Part shown: positions 46,625-56,226 of the stretch, in pieces
Layout: every line of letters begins with the position of its first letter
Position numbering within the stretch: the first letter of the stretch is position 1
Made by a program: the position numbers and the translations under genes
From: Caballeronia sp. LZ062
GTDB lineage: Bacteria > Pseudomonadota > Gammaproteobacteria > Burkholderiales > Burkholderiaceae
DNA: 64,000 bases
Assembly (NCBI RefSeq): GCF_031450785.1
Contig: NZ_JARTWB010000002.1
Location: forward strand, 558,001 to 622,000
Direction: 5' to 3'
The notes under the pieces: model-generated
Told to the model about the DNA's origin: nothing
What the model saw: only the letters and a program-made list of their open reading frames with translations
The model's database searches: none

Positions 46625-47719
46625 ATGCCATCTTCTCCGTTGGAAAGCCGGCTGCAGTACGAATTTCGCAATGCGGAATTGCTGCGCCAGGCGATGACCC
46701 ACCGCAGTCACAGCGCCACGCACAACGAACGGCTCGAATTCCTCGGCGACTCCGTTCTCAATTGCGTGGTGGCGGCGCTTTTGTTCCAACGATTCAGCAA
46801 GCTCGACGAAGGCGATCTCTCGCGCGTGCGGGCGAATCTCGTCAAACAGCAATCGCTTTACGAAATCGCGCAGGCGCTCAACGTGTCCGAAGGCCTGCGT
46901 CTGGGCGAGGGCGAATTACGCAGCGGCGGCTTCCGGCGTCCGTCGATTCTGGCGGACACGCTCGAAGCCATCTTCGGCGCGATCTTTCTCGACGGCGGCT
47001 TCGACGCCGCGTTCGCCGTCATCAAACGTCTCTATACGCCGGTGCTGGATCACATCGATCCGCGCACCATCGGCAAGGACGCGAAGACGCTGCTTCAGGA
47101 ATATCTGCAGGGTCACAAGATCGCGTTGCCGACTTATACGGTGGTCGCGACGCACGGCGCCGCGCACAATCAGCAATTCGAAGTCGAATGCTCGGTGCCC
47201 AAGCTCGATGTGAAAGTGTCCGGCTCCGGCGCGAGCCGCCGCGCGGCGGAACAGGCGGCGGCCAAGAAGGCGCTCGATGAAGTCATGGCCGCGGCGCCCA
47301 CGCTCGGCGTGAAGCCGAAGCGCAAGGGCGCGCGCGCCGCCAAGCTCGCGCACGTCGAAGTCGTGCCGGGCGTCACCGGCGTGCAGGCCGCGCTCGACTT
47401 GCGCTCGCCGGAGCGCCGCGAGCGCGATCGTCAGCGCAACCATTCCGCCGATGCGAATGCGTCCGCCGAGCAAACGCCTGCGGCGCCGCTTGCCGTCATC
47501 CGCGCAACGCACGTCGAGCCGTCCGCTGCGTCGTATGCAGCCGCCGAGAAGCCCGAGCGGCACGTCATCCATCGCCCGGAGAAGGCGGTGAAGAGCGAAG
47601 CGGCGCAAACGCCGGATGCCAGCGCCGACAGCGCGCCGCCCACCGACGACGCGCGCAGCACCGCCAGCGACGACGCCCCGGCCAGCCGCGTCGTGCGCGC
47701 CGCCGACGCCGGCCACTGA
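46625..47719 (+). CDS. rnc: ribonuclease III with long C-terminal extension
   Basis: 364 residues against 226 in Escherichia coli. The catalytic domain has the signature [13 protein letters not shown] (metal-binding Glu/Asp) and the second acidic site [15 protein letters not shown]; the double-stranded RNA-binding domain spans about 155-226 ([16 protein letters not shown] to [16 protein letters not shown]). After it come about 130 residues rich in Ala, Pro, Lys and acidic residues. It matures rRNA and cuts double-stranded RNA. It is followed by era, the usual partner. Confidence 0.96.
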   Translation: MPSSPLESRLQYEFRNAELLRQAMTHRSHSATHNERLEFLGDSVLNCVVAALLFQRFSKLDEGDLSRVRANLVKQQSLYEIAQALNVSEGLRLGEGELRSGGFRRPSILADTLEAIFGAIFLDGGFDAAFAVIKRLYTPVLDHIDPRTIGKDAKTLLQEYLQGHKIALPTYTVVATHGAAHNQQFEVECSVPKLDVKVSGSGASRRAAEQAAAKKALDEVMAAAPTLGVKPKRKGARAAKLAHVEVVPGVTGVQAALDLRSPERRERDRQRNHSADANASAEQTPAAPLAVIRATHVEPSAASYAAAEKPERHVIHRPEKAVKSEAAQTPDASADSAPPTDDARSTASDDAPASRVVRAADAGH

Positions 47720-47792
47720 CGCGCATTCAGCCGCCCATGCGCCATCGCGCCATCGCAACATCGCGCTCAACGAACCTTCGCCGCACACCACT

Positions 47793-48692
47793 ATGAACGC
47801 TCCCACATCTTCCGGTTTCCGCTGCGGCATGGTCGCAATCGTGGGCCGGCCCAACGTCGGCAAATCGACGCTCATTAACGCGCTCGTCGGCCAGAAGGTG
47901 AGCATTACGTCGCGCAAGGCGCAGACGACGCGCCATCGCATCACCGGCATCAACACGTTCGACGACGCGCAGTACATCTTCGTCGACACGCCCGGCTTCC
48001 AGACGCGCCACAGCGGCGCGCTCAACCGTTCGCTGAATCGCGCGGTGACGTCCACGCTGACTTCGGTGGATGCGATCCTGTTCGTGATCGAAGCCGGCCG
48101 CTTCGGCCCCGACGACGAGAAAGTGCTCGATCTGATTCCGGCCGGCACGCCGACGCTTCTGATCGCGAACAAACTCGACCGCGTCGGCGACAAGGATTCG
48201 CTTTTTCCGTTCATGCAGCAGATGTCCGCGCGGCGCGACTTCCGCGAAATCGTGCCGCTCTCGGCCAAGAATCCGGACGACATCAAGCGGCTCATGTCCG
48301 TCGTCAAGCCGTATCTGCCGGAAGGCGAGCCGATCTACGGCGAGGACGATCTGACCGACCGTAGCGAACGCTTTCTCGCGGCGGAAATCCTGCGCGAGAA
48401 AGTGTTCCGCTGGACCGGCGACGAGTTGCCCTACACGAGCACCGTGCTTATCGACAAGTTCGAAACCGAAGGGCGCCTGCGCCGCGTGTTCGCGACCATT
48501 CTCGTGGAGCGCGACGGCCACAAGGCGATGATCATCGGCCAGAAGGGTGCGAAGCTGAAGCAGATCAGCACCGAGGCGCGGCTCGACATGGAAAAGCTTT
48601 TCGACGGTCCCGTGTATCTCGAGACCTTCGTCAAAGTGAAAAGCGGCTGGGCCGACAACGAAGCAGGCCTGCGCGCTTACGGCTACGAGTGA
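47793..48692 (+). CDS. era: GTPase Era
   Basis: 299 residues. G1 [16 protein letters not shown]3 [12 protein letters not shown]4 [10 protein letters not shown] and G5 SAKNPDD are present, followed by a C-terminal KH domain ([22 protein letters not shown]) that binds the 3' end of 16S rRNA. Era helps assemble the 30S subunit. The start [12 protein letters not shown] at 47793 is chosen because the longer frame overlaps rnc. Confidence 0.97.
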   Translation: MNAPTSSGFRCGMVAIVGRPNVGKSTLINALVGQKVSITSRKAQTTRHRITGINTFDDAQYIFVDTPGFQTRHSGALNRSLNRAVTSTLTSVDAILFVIEAGRFGPDDEKVLDLIPAGTPTLLIANKLDRVGDKDSLFPFMQQMSARRDFREIVPLSAKNPDDIKRLMSVVKPYLPEGEPIYGEDDLTDRSERFLAAEILREKVFRWTGDELPYTSTVLIDKFETEGRLRRVFATILVERDGHKAMIIGQKGAKLKQISTEARLDMEKLFDGPVYLETFVKVKSGWADNEAGLRAYGYE

Positions 48693-48708
48693 GGTCGGGA
48701 CGACGCTC

Positions 48709-49584
48709 ATGGACGCCGGCTCGAACGACGCGTGGATGACCCCGCCCGCCGACGATCGTCCCGAGGACGATTCCGGCGCGAGCGAGCGCCCCGCGCCGAA
48801 ACGGCGGCGGGCATCGTCGTCGGCTGCCGCCGGCACGAACGCGCAACGCCCGCGCCCGCGCCCGCGCTCCGACTTTCGCGTCAGCGAGCAGCCGGGCTTC
48901 GTGCTGCACAGCTATCCGTATCGCGAGACGAGTCTCATCATCGACGTGTTCTCGCGCGATCACGGGCGCATTGCGCTCGTCGCGAAGGGCGCGAAGCGGC
49001 CGCATTCCGCGCTGCGCGGCGTGCTGCAAACCTTCCAGCCGCTCGGCCTTTCGTGGACCGGCAAAGGCGAAGTCCGCACGCTGACCACCGCCGAATGGGT
49101 CGGCGGCATGCTGCCGCTGCGCGGCGACGCGCTCCTGTGCGGCTTCTATGTCAACGAGTTGCTCGTCAAGTTCTGCGCGCGCGAGGACCCGCATCCCGCG
49201 CTTTTCAATCACTATGTGCTGACGCTGTCGCGGCTCGCGCACGACGAGCCCGCCGTGCAGGTGTTGCGTTCCTTCGAGCGCGTGCTGTTGCGCGAAACCG
49301 GCTACGCGATGGCGCTCACGCACACCGTGACGCGTGAGGCCGTGCTGCCCGAAGGCCGCTATACCTTCGATCCCGAGCGCGGCGTGCGCGAAGCCTCCGA
49401 CGATCTCCCTGCGCAATGGCCGGTCATCGCGGGGCAGACGCTGATCGACATGGAGCGCGATGACTACAGCAGCCCGCAGACCGGCACGCAGAGTAAGACT
49501 TTGATGCGCTTTCTGCTCAACTATCATCTGGGCGGCGCGCCGCTCGCCACCCGTCAGATTCTGATCGACCTGCAAAACCTATGA
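48709..49584 (+). CDS. recO: DNA repair protein RecO
   Basis: 291 residues. An N-terminal OB fold ([36 protein letters not shown]) follows an unusual polar and Arg/Pro-rich N-terminal extension of about 55 residues. The rest is helical and lacks the Zn-binding Cys of some RecO proteins. RecO loads RecA on SSB-coated DNA with RecR. It is 16 bases after era; its stop overlaps the pdxJ start. Confidence 0.93.
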   Translation: MDAGSNDAWMTPPADDRPEDDSGASERPAPKRRRASSSAAAGTNAQRPRPRPRSDFRVSEQPGFVLHSYPYRETSLIIDVFSRDHGRIALVAKGAKRPHSALRGVLQTFQPLGLSWTGKGEVRTLTTAEWVGGMLPLRGDALLCGFYVNELLVKFCAREDPHPALFNHYVLTLSRLAHDEPAVQVLRSFERVLLRETGYAMALTHTVTREAVLPEGRYTFDPERGVREASDDLPAQWPVIAGQTLIDMERDDYSSPQTGTQSKTLMRFLLNYHLGGAPLATRQILIDLQNL

Positions 49585-50354
49585 GCTTCTTTCTTTCATC
49601 GCCCGCGAGCGTGATCGATCTCGGCGTGAACATCGATCACGTCGCCACGCTGCGCAACGCACGCGGCACGTCGTATCCCGATCCCATTCGCGCCGCGCTC
49701 GCCGCCGAAGAAGCGGGCGCGGACGCCATCACGCTGCATCTGCGCGAAGATCGCCGTCATATCGTCGATGCCGACGTTCGAACGCTGCGTCCGCTTCTCA
49801 AGACGCGCATGAATCTGGAATGCGCCGTGACGCGCGAAATGCTCGACATCGCGTGCGAGATCGAGCCGCATGATGTCTGCCTCGTGCCGGAAAAGCGTCA
49901 GGAATTGACGACGGAAGGCGGCCTCGACGTTGCGGGCCAGTTCGACGCCGTGAAGGCCGCGTGCGCGCAGCTCGCGGGCGCGGGCAGCCGCGTGTCGCTT
50001 TTCATCGACCCTGACGAAACGCAGATCCGCGCGGCGAAGGAAGCGGGCGCGCCGGTCATCGAACTGCATACGGGGCGCTATGCCGAAGCGCACGACGAAG
50101 CCGAGCAGCAGCGCGAATTCGAGCGCGTCGCGAGAAGCGTCGAGTTCGGCAATTCGCTCGGGCTGAAAGTGAACGCGGGCCACGGCCTGCATTACACCAA
50201 CGTGCAGCCGATCGCCGCGCTCGATGGCATCGTCGAGTTGAACATCGGACATGCGATCGTCGCGCACGCGATTTTCGCTGGCTGGGACAACGCGGTGCGC
50301 GAGATGAAGGCGATCATGGTCGCTTCGCGTCTCGCCGCGCAATCGAAGCGCTGA
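49581..50354 (+). CDS. pdxJ: pyridoxine 5'-phosphate synthase
   Basis: 257 residues. PdxJ joins 1-deoxyxylulose 5-phosphate and 3-amino-2-oxopropyl phosphate to make vitamin B6. Conserved blocks are [62 protein letters not shown] and [12 protein letters not shown]. It overlaps recO by four bases and precedes acpS, an order shared with Escherichia coli. Confidence 0.97.
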   Translation: MSFFLSSPASVIDLGVNIDHVATLRNARGTSYPDPIRAALAAEEAGADAITLHLREDRRHIVDADVRTLRPLLKTRMNLECAVTREMLDIACEIEPHDVCLVPEKRQELTTEGGLDVAGQFDAVKAACAQLAGAGSRVSLFIDPDETQIRAAKEAGAPVIELHTGRYAEAHDEAEQQREFERVARSVEFGNSLGLKVNAGHGLHYTNVQPIAALDGIVELNIGHAIVAHAIFAGWDNAVREMKAIMVASRLAAQSKR

Positions 50355-50362
50355 GCGCGGCC

Positions 50363-50767
50363 ATGGCGATCTACGGAATCGGCACGGACCTCGTGCAAGT
50401 AAGCCGCGTCGCGGGCGTCATGGAGCGCACCAACGGGCGCTTTGCCGAGAAAGTGCTCGGCCCGGACGAACTGCGCATCTATCACGCACGGCGCGCGCGC
50501 TCGGAAGTGCGCGGGCTCGCGTTTCTCGCCACGCGCTTTTCCGCGAAGGAAGCGTTCTCGAAGGCCATCGGACTCGGCATGCGCTGGCCGATGACCTGGC
50601 GCGCGCTGCAGACGCTCAACGAACCGAGCGGCAAGCCGGTGATCGTGGCATCGGGCGAACTGGCCGAATGGCTCGCCGAGCGCGGCATCACGGCGCAAGT
50701 AACGCTCAGCGACGAGCGGGACTACGCGGTGACTTTCGTTATCGCGGAAGTCGCCGACAAGGCGTGA
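50363..50767 (+). CDS. acpS: holo-ACP synthase
   Basis: 134 residues. It transfers 4'-phosphopantetheine from CoA to Ser37 of the acyl carrier protein. [14 protein letters not shown] contains the Mg-binding Asp, and [17 protein letters not shown] holds the catalytic Glu and Lys. It starts eight bases after pdxJ. Confidence 0.96.
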   Translation: MAIYGIGTDLVQVSRVAGVMERTNGRFAEKVLGPDELRIYHARRARSEVRGLAFLATRFSAKEAFSKAIGLGMRWPMTWRALQTLNEPSGKPVIVASGELAEWLAERGITAQVTLSDERDYAVTFVIAEVADKA

Positions 50768-50816
50768 GCTGCGCCACCATCACACATTCACCACAACAAG
50801 AAGCCAATTGAATCCG

Positions 50817-51845
50817 ATGAAACGCATTCCCGGCCCCGTCATGTTCGACGTCGCCGGCACGACGCTCACCGACGCGGATATCGAACGCCTGTCGCATCCG
50901 ATGACGGGCGGCATCATTCTCTTCGCGCGGCATTTCCAGGACCGCGCGCAACTGGTGGCGCTCACCGACGCGATCCGCGCGGTGCGCGACGACATTCTGA
51001 TCGCGGTCGACCACGAAGGCGGCCGCGTGCAGCGTTTTCGCACCGACGGCTTCACCGTGCTGCCCGCGCCGGGCAAGCTCGGCGCGTTGTGGGATCGCGA
51101 CGTGCTGGCCGCGAGCAAGGCGGCGACGGCGTTCGGTTACGTGCTGGCTTCGGAGTTGCGCGCGTGCGGCATCGACATGAGCTTCACGCCGGTGCTCGAT
51201 CTGGACTACGGACAATCGCAGGTGATCGGCGACCGCGCGCTGCATAGCGACCCGCGCGTCGTGACGATGCTCGCAAAAAGCCTGAATCACGGTCTCGCGC
51301 TCGCGGGCATGGCGAACTGCGGCAAGCACTTTCCGGGGCACGGCTTCGCGGCGGCGGATTCGCACGTCGCGCTGCCGACGGACGATCGCCCGCTCGAAGA
51401 GATTCTCGCCGCCGACGTGCGTCCGTATGACTGGCTTGGGCTTTCGCTCGCGTCGGTGATTCCGGCGCACGTGATCTACACGCAAGTGGACGACAAGCCC
51501 GCCGGTTTCTCGCGCATTTGGCTGCAGGACGTTCTGCGCGGCAAGCTGGGTTTCAACGGCGCCATTTTCAGCGACGATCTCTCGATGGAAGCCGCCCGCG
51601 CGGGCGGCACGCTCACCGAAGCTGCGACGGCCGCGCTCACTGCCGGCTGCGATATGGTGTTGATCTGCAATCAGCCCGAAGAGGCGGGCAAGGTGCTGGA
51701 GCAACTGCGCTTCACGCCGACGAGGGCGTCGCAGCAACGCATCAAACAGATGCGTCCGCGCGGCAAGGCGCTGCGCTGGAGTAAGCTGCAAAGCCAGCCG
51801 GAATATCAGGCCGCGCGTCAGCTCGTGCAAACTGCGCTGGGCTGA
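50817..51845 (+). CDS. nagZ: beta-N-acetylhexosaminidase NagZ
   Basis: 342 residues from MKRIPGPVMFDVAGT. A family 3 glycoside hydrolase that removes N-acetylglucosamine from muropeptides in cell-wall recycling. KHFPGHGFAAADSHVALP carries the catalytic His and substrate Lys; IFSDDLSMEAAR holds the nucleophile Asp. It ends the lepA-to-nagZ run and is followed by a strong bidirectional terminator. Confidence 0.96.
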   Translation: MKRIPGPVMFDVAGTTLTDADIERLSHPMTGGIILFARHFQDRAQLVALTDAIRAVRDDILIAVDHEGGRVQRFRTDGFTVLPAPGKLGALWDRDVLAASKAATAFGYVLASELRACGIDMSFTPVLDLDYGQSQVIGDRALHSDPRVVTMLAKSLNHGLALAGMANCGKHFPGHGFAAADSHVALPTDDRPLEEILAADVRPYDWLGLSLASVIPAHVIYTQVDDKPAGFSRIWLQDVLRGKLGFNGAIFSDDLSMEAARAGGTLTEAATAALTAGCDMVLICNQPEEAGKVLEQLRFTPTRASQQRIKQMRPRGKALRWSKLQSQPEYQAARQLVQTALG

Positions 51846-51863
51846 ACCACTGGCCCAAATGAC

Positions 51864-51898
51864 AAAACGCCACGGCAAGTTGATTGCCGTGGCGTTTT
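51864..51898. terminator. bidirectional intrinsic terminator
   Basis: AAAACGCCACGGCAA (51864-51878) and TTGCCGTGGCGTTTT (51884-51898), a perfect 15-bp stem with a 5-base loop. It serves nagZ and the convergent regulator gene. Confidence 0.92.
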
Positions 51899-51919
51899 CA
51901 TTCGGCGACTGGCGCCGCT

Positions 51920-53320
51920 TTAAGACGATTCCAGCTTCATACGCTGCAGCTTGTTATAGAGCGTCTTCGGGCTGATGCCGAGCAACGTTGCCGCCCGATG
52001 CCGCGTGCCGCCGACTGCCTCCAGCGTCGCGCGAATCAGCATGTCCTCGACATCCGCGAGCGCCGTGCCGACCGTCACCTGAACGCTGCTGCCGTTGAGA
52101 CCGCGTCCGCCGACTCCGCCCGGCTCGTCGACGCGCAGCGTCTCGATCGTTTCACCCGACGCGTGGTAGGCGCGCCGCACGCGCTCGCGCATTTCGCGCA
52201 CGTTGCCGGGCCATTCGTTCGCAAGGCATTCGCGCAGGAACGCCGGGCTGATGCGCTTCGGCGATCCGCTCGTGATACCCGCGATGTGGTTCTCGCGGTT
52301 CAGCTCGTCGACGAACTGCTCGGCCATCAGCGCGATGTCGTCGTCGCGTTCGCGCAGCGGCGGCAGCACGATGGACGAGGCCGACAGGCGCTGGAACAAG
52401 TCTTCGCGCAGCGCGCCGCTCGACACTGCATCGCGTACAGGCGTGCGCGACGCCGCGATCAGGCGGAAGTCCGTCATGATTCGATTGCTGCCGCCGACGC
52501 GCATGAACGTCTGCGAGTCGAGCGCGCGCAGCAAGGCTTCCTGCTGCGCGGCGGGCAGCGCATCGATCTGATCGAGAAACAGCGTGCCGCCGCCCGCCTG
52601 TTCGAGCAGACCCGGCTCGCGGTTCTCCGCGCCGGCGAACGCGTTGCGCTCGTGGCCGAACAGGATGCTGTCCATCGAACGGTGCGCGCCTTCCTCACGG
52701 ATCGTCGAGCAGTCGAAGCTGACGAACGGCCCCTTGCGACGGCGGCTGAGTTCATGGATCGTGCGTGCCGCGAGCTTCTTGCCCGTGCCCGGCTCGCCGG
52801 AGATGAGCACGGCGGCTTCGGTCGGCGCGGTGTGCTCGATCTGGTCGTAGACGTGCTGCATCGGCACGCTGCGCCCGAGCATGTCGCCGAAATGACCGAG
52901 TTCGCGCAGCGTCGAGCGCAGCGCCTGGACTTCTTCGGTCAACTCGTAGGGGCGCGGAATGCGCGCGAGCAGGCTGCGCAAGCGCGGAATGTTGACGGGC
53001 TTCAGCAAGTAATCCCAGATGCCGTGGCGCAAGCCTTCGATCGCGCTTTCGACCGTGGCATTGCCCGTCATCACGATAACGGGAAGCGCGCCGTCGGGCG
53101 GTTGCGAGGGCAGACTCGGCAGGAGGTCGAGTCCGCTGCCGTCGGGCAGGTTCAGGTCGATCAGCACGACGTCGGGAATGAAGCGCGTCAATGCGGCGCG
53201 GGCTTCGGCGAGCGTCGTGGCGGTGTCGACGGAAAAACCGTCGGCGGACAGGATCGCGGACAGGCCAGAAAGGCTATTGGGATCGTCTTCGACAATCAGA
53301 GCGTGTGGCATGGCAGACAC
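51920..53320 (-). CDS. NtrC-family response regulator with degenerate AAA+ motifs
   Basis: 466 residues. Receiver domain: acidic pair at 12-13, phospho-acceptor Asp55 (VVLIDLNLP), Thr85 and Lys107. Central AAA+ domain: Walker A is GEPGTGKK (175-182) rather than GESGTGKE; the sigma54-contacting GAFTGA loop is replaced by NAFAGA (226-231); Walker B is FLDQID (Asp250, Gln251) instead of FLDEI. The arginine region LREDLFQRL is kept. The C-terminal Fis-type helix-turn-helix (LEAVGGTRHRAATLLGISPK) is intact. DNA binding and phosphorylation are likely, but classical sigma54 activation is doubtful. No sensor kinase is adjacent. Confidence 0.88.
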   Translation of the reverse strand: MSAMPHALIVEDDPNSLSGLSAILSADGFSVDTATTLAEARAALTRFIPDVVLIDLNLPDGSGLDLLPSLPSQPPDGALPVIVMTGNATVESAIEGLRHGIWDYLLKPVNIPRLRSLLARIPRPYELTEEVQALRSTLRELGHFGDMLGRSVPMQHVYDQIEHTAPTEAAVLISGEPGTGKKLAARTIHELSRRRKGPFVSFDCSTIREEGAHRSMDSILFGHERNAFAGAENREPGLLEQAGGGTLFLDQIDALPAAQQEALLRALDSQTFMRVGGSNRIMTDFRLIAASRTPVRDAVSSGALREDLFQRLSASSIVLPPLRERDDDIALMAEQFVDELNRENHIAGITSGSPKRISPAFLRECLANEWPGNVREMRERVRRAYHASGETIETLRVDEPGGVGGRGLNGSSVQVTVGTALADVEDMLIRATLEAVGGTRHRAATLLGISPKTLYNKLQRMKLESS

Positions 53321-53499
53321 AACGTATCAAGATGGACTGTAATTTGCCGTTGCCGCATGCGTCGCCGGGCGAGGGCGGCGCTTGAAACTCGGGCGCTCGT
53401 GGGCGGATTGCGGCGTCTCGTCTCGGTCGAACATCGGATCGGCGCGTAGCATCCCGCTGCGGTTTTGTTTTTGTCCTGCGATTGGATGGAGCTATTGCG

Positions 53500-53835
53500 T
53501 CATTGCGGCTTCACGTGCAGATCGTTGTTGACGGATTGCACCCCCGACACGCTGCGGGTTACGGCGACTGCCTTCTGAATCTGTTCCTCCGAGTTCACGT
53601 TTCCGGACAACACGACGACACCGCGATACGTCGACACGCTCACTGCGAGCGATTTCAATCCCGGGTCGGCCAGGAGTGCAGCTTTCACCCGCGCAGTCAC
53701 CGAGGCATCGGACGCGTAATCGCCGGCGGACTCCGTGGTCGGTGTCGACTTGCAGCCCGCGATCAGGCCGAAGGCGGGAAAAGCAAGCGTCGCGACGATC
53801 ACCAGTCGGCCAAGAATGAATGGCGAGTTGCGCAT
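53500..53835 (-). CDS. BON-domain lipoprotein (OsmY-like)
   Basis: 111 residues. A lipoprotein signal (FPAFGLIAGC) puts the lipid anchor at Cys27. One BON domain follows: DASVTARVKAALLADPGLKS and VSVSTYRGVVVLSGNVNSEEQ, with the conserved Gly, ending VQSVNNDLHVK. BON proteins bind membranes under osmotic or envelope stress. The ribosome binding site is weak. About 180 bases upstream of its 3' end, toward the regulator gene, I see no other gene. Confidence 0.85.
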   Translation of the reverse strand: MRNSPFILGRLVIVATLAFPAFGLIAGCKSTPTTESAGDYASDASVTARVKAALLADPGLKSLAVSVSTYRGVVVLSGNVNSEEQIQKAVAVTRSVSGVQSVNNDLHVKPQ

Positions 53836-54033
53836 GTCGTGTTGTTTAGTCCGTATCAAGCGAACTGAGCAGGAACTGTGCCAATTGACTATTTCCCGAC
53901 TGACCGCGCCGCGGTGCTTGATTTCCTGACAGAAAGCGCGCGAAGGATGGAAACCGGTCCAACGCACCCATATGAAGATGGCAACGATGACCGGTAAAGT
54001 TTGCCTGAATTTGTCAAAATATTCATGCAAAAG

Positions 54034-54061
54034 AAAAAGCGCCCGCGATGGGGCGCTTTTT
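54034..54061. terminator. intrinsic terminator of efp
   Basis: AAAAAGCGCCC (54034-54044) and GGGCGCTTTTT (54051-54061) with a 6-base loop; A and T tracts serve both strands. It lies 68 bases past the efp stop. Confidence 0.88.
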
Positions 54062-54129
54062 CGTAACGGCGATGCGGGGCGGTTCGGAACCGCCGCCCGC
54101 ACGCGGCGCGAGGACGTAAGGCTTACGTC

Positions 54130-54687
54130 TTACGCGCGGCTGCGGTATTCGTTCGTGCGGGTGTCGATTTCGATCTTGTCGCCGATGTTGCAGAAGAGCG
54201 GCACTTGCAGTTCGAAGCCGGTATGCAGCTTGGCGGTCTTCAGCACCTTGCCCGAAGACGTGTCGCCCTTGACGGCCGGTTCGGTGTAGACGATTTCGCG
54301 AACCAGCGTGGTCGGCAGTTCGACCGAGATGGCCTTCTCGTTGTAGAACACGACTTCGCACGCCATGCCGTCTTCGAGGTAGTTGAGCGCGTCGCCCATC
54401 ATTTCGGCTTCGACTTCGTACTGGTTGTAGTCCGCGTCCATGAAGACGTACATCGGGTCAGCGAAGTACGAGTACGTCACTTCCTTGCGGTCGAGCACGA
54501 CGACGTCGAACTTGTCGTCCGCCTTATAGACGGTTTCCATGCCGGCGTTGGTCAGCAGGTTCTTGAACTTCATCTTCACGACCGCTGCGTTACGGCCGGA
54601 TTTGTTGTATTCGGCGCGCTGCACGACCATGGCATCGTTGCCGATCATGACGACGTTGCCGACGCGGAGTTCTTGTGCGGTCTTCAT
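54130..54687 (-). CDS. efp: elongation factor P (Arg32 type)
   Basis: 185 residues with the three beta-barrel domains of EF-P. The tip of domain I reads [11 protein letters not shown], and the modified position is Arg32, not Lys34. Arg32 is the residue rhamnosylated by EarP, whose gene lies just upstream at 54939-56105. EF-P relieves ribosome stalling at polyproline. The 250 bases between efp and earP hold no gene; a TAAAAT element there may be the efp promoter. Confidence 0.97.
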   Translation of the reverse strand: MKTAQELRVGNVVMIGNDAMVVQRAEYNKSGRNAAVVKMKFKNLLTNAGMETVYKADDKFDVVVLDRKEVTYSYFADPMYVFMDADYNQYEVEAEMMGDALNYLEDGMACEVVFYNEKAISVELPTTLVREIVYTEPAVKGDTSSGKVLKTAKLHTGFELQVPLFCNIGDKIEIDTRTNEYRSRA

Positions 54688-54938
54688 AAAACTGGATCCT
54701 TACGAATGAATATGGCCAGGTATGGCTGAATTACTGCTGAATTTGGCTGATCGGACTTGCGGCGCTTTCAGACGCGCGGCGCTGTTCGCAGCACCTGCCT
54801 TATACGGCTGAATGACCCGCTAAAAGCGCGCCCGCTTATCGGATAACCGCTTATTTTAACTGAGTTTTTGCTCATTTGGCGAGCGGGCGAGCGGCGTGCG
54901 GGTCCCAGGCGGCGCGGGCGATACAGCGATCCGCGCCT

Positions 54939-56105
54939 TCACGCCGCCATCCGGGCTGCCACATGCGCGACCAGATTGCCGGCCAGATCGCCGATGCTCG
55001 CCAACTCGTCGGCCCAACGCTCCGCACGCGACTCGAAGTCGCCGCGATGCCGCCAGAAGTCTGCCCAATCGGGCGTTCCCGCGCCGTTCCATGCGTGCCA
55101 GAAGCGGCCGATCGACTGCTCGGCTGCGGGAGACAGCCCGCGCGTGACATGCGCGAGCGCGGCGTCGAGCTTCGGCAGGTGCGCGTCGTCGGCTTGCGGG
55201 TAGATGTGCCAGACGAACGGCTTTCTCGCCCATTGCCCGCGCACGAAGGAATCTTCGCCGCGCACGAAGTTGATGTCGGACGCCCACAGCAGTTCGTCGA
55301 AACGCGGCTGCTCGACGAAACCGAGCGCGTGCGCCTGAAGCGCGCCAGCCCGCGCCGATGTGCCCGTCGCGAATCGAGGCAACCCGAAGAAACGCGCGAC
55401 CGCGCCGGAAATGCGCCCCTCTGGCACGAGGAGAACGATGGGCGCCGCGCCGTCGCGCCATTGTGCGAGCAGGGAATCGACGGCGGGGTTTTCATACGCG
55501 AAAAGTGAGACGACGGTCGCGCCGTCGTCCGGTCGCGCGATGCCCACGCGCTCGTGCCACCACGCCTGCGCATCGAAGCGCGTGCGGGCGGCATCGAGAT
55601 CACGCTCCTTCAGCACGCCGCCGGTGCCCGCGCCGAGGCCCGGGAAAAAGAAAGTCTTGTCGAGCGGATAGCGCGGGTGCGGCGAAGGCCGAAGATGAAA
55701 GTCCGCGACCCAGTCCTCGCCGCTCAGATACTCCAGATTGATCCACACCGGTTTGCGCTCGCGACGCGCCATCGCCGCGATATACGCGTGCGGCAGCTCG
55801 CAGGCGAACGCTTCGACGACGACGTCGGCGATCTGCAGCGTGTCGCCGGCATGCGCGGGCTCGCGCCAGTGCTCGATGACGACGCCCGCCGCTTCCTGCC
55901 GCGCGAGCGACGCATCGACGGCCGGGCAGAGCGCGTGAAAGACCGCGAGGTCGTCGACGAAAAGCCGCACGCGCCAGCCATGTTCCGCGCGCAGCTGACG
56001 CGCGAGCCGCCAGCACACGCCGATATCGCCGAAATTGTCGACGACCGCGCAGAAGATATCGCAGGCGAGTTCCCGCGAGCAAGAAGTCGTGTAGGCGGAT
56101 GACAT
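54939..56105 (-). CDS. earP: EF-P arginine rhamnosyltransferase EarP
   Basis: 388 residues. EarP moves rhamnose from dTDP-L-rhamnose to Arg32 of EF-P. The family N-terminus CDIFCAVVDNFGDIGVCWRLARQL holds the catalytic Asp, and WINLEYLSGEDWV and the C-terminal NFVRGEDSFVRGQWARKPFVWHIYPQ-type block (nucleotide-sugar site) are clear. Pairing with an Arg32-type efp downstream on the same strand is the known arrangement in beta-proteobacteria and Pseudomonas. It is divergent from uvrC. Confidence 0.96.
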   Translation of the reverse strand: MSSAYTTSCSRELACDIFCAVVDNFGDIGVCWRLARQLRAEHGWRVRLFVDDLAVFHALCPAVDASLARQEAAGVVIEHWREPAHAGDTLQIADVVVEAFACELPHAYIAAMARRERKPVWINLEYLSGEDWVADFHLRPSPHPRYPLDKTFFFPGLGAGTGGVLKERDLDAARTRFDAQAWWHERVGIARPDDGATVVSLFAYENPAVDSLLAQWRDGAAPIVLLVPEGRISGAVARFFGLPRFATGTSARAGALQAHALGFVEQPRFDELLWASDINFVRGEDSFVRGQWARKPFVWHIYPQADDAHLPKLDAALAHVTRGLSPAAEQSIGRFWHAWNGAGTPDWADFWRHRGDFESRAERWADELASIGDLAGNLVAHVAARMAA

Positions 56106-56226
56106 GGCGAGAGGACGGCCGGCGGGACCGCGCGGTAATGTTCTAAACTGGCGATTCTAAGATACCGTCCGCCCCAAGGCTCGCCGCCTCCCTTGTCCCT
56201 TCGCGCTTCGTCGCGATATTCGCTGC

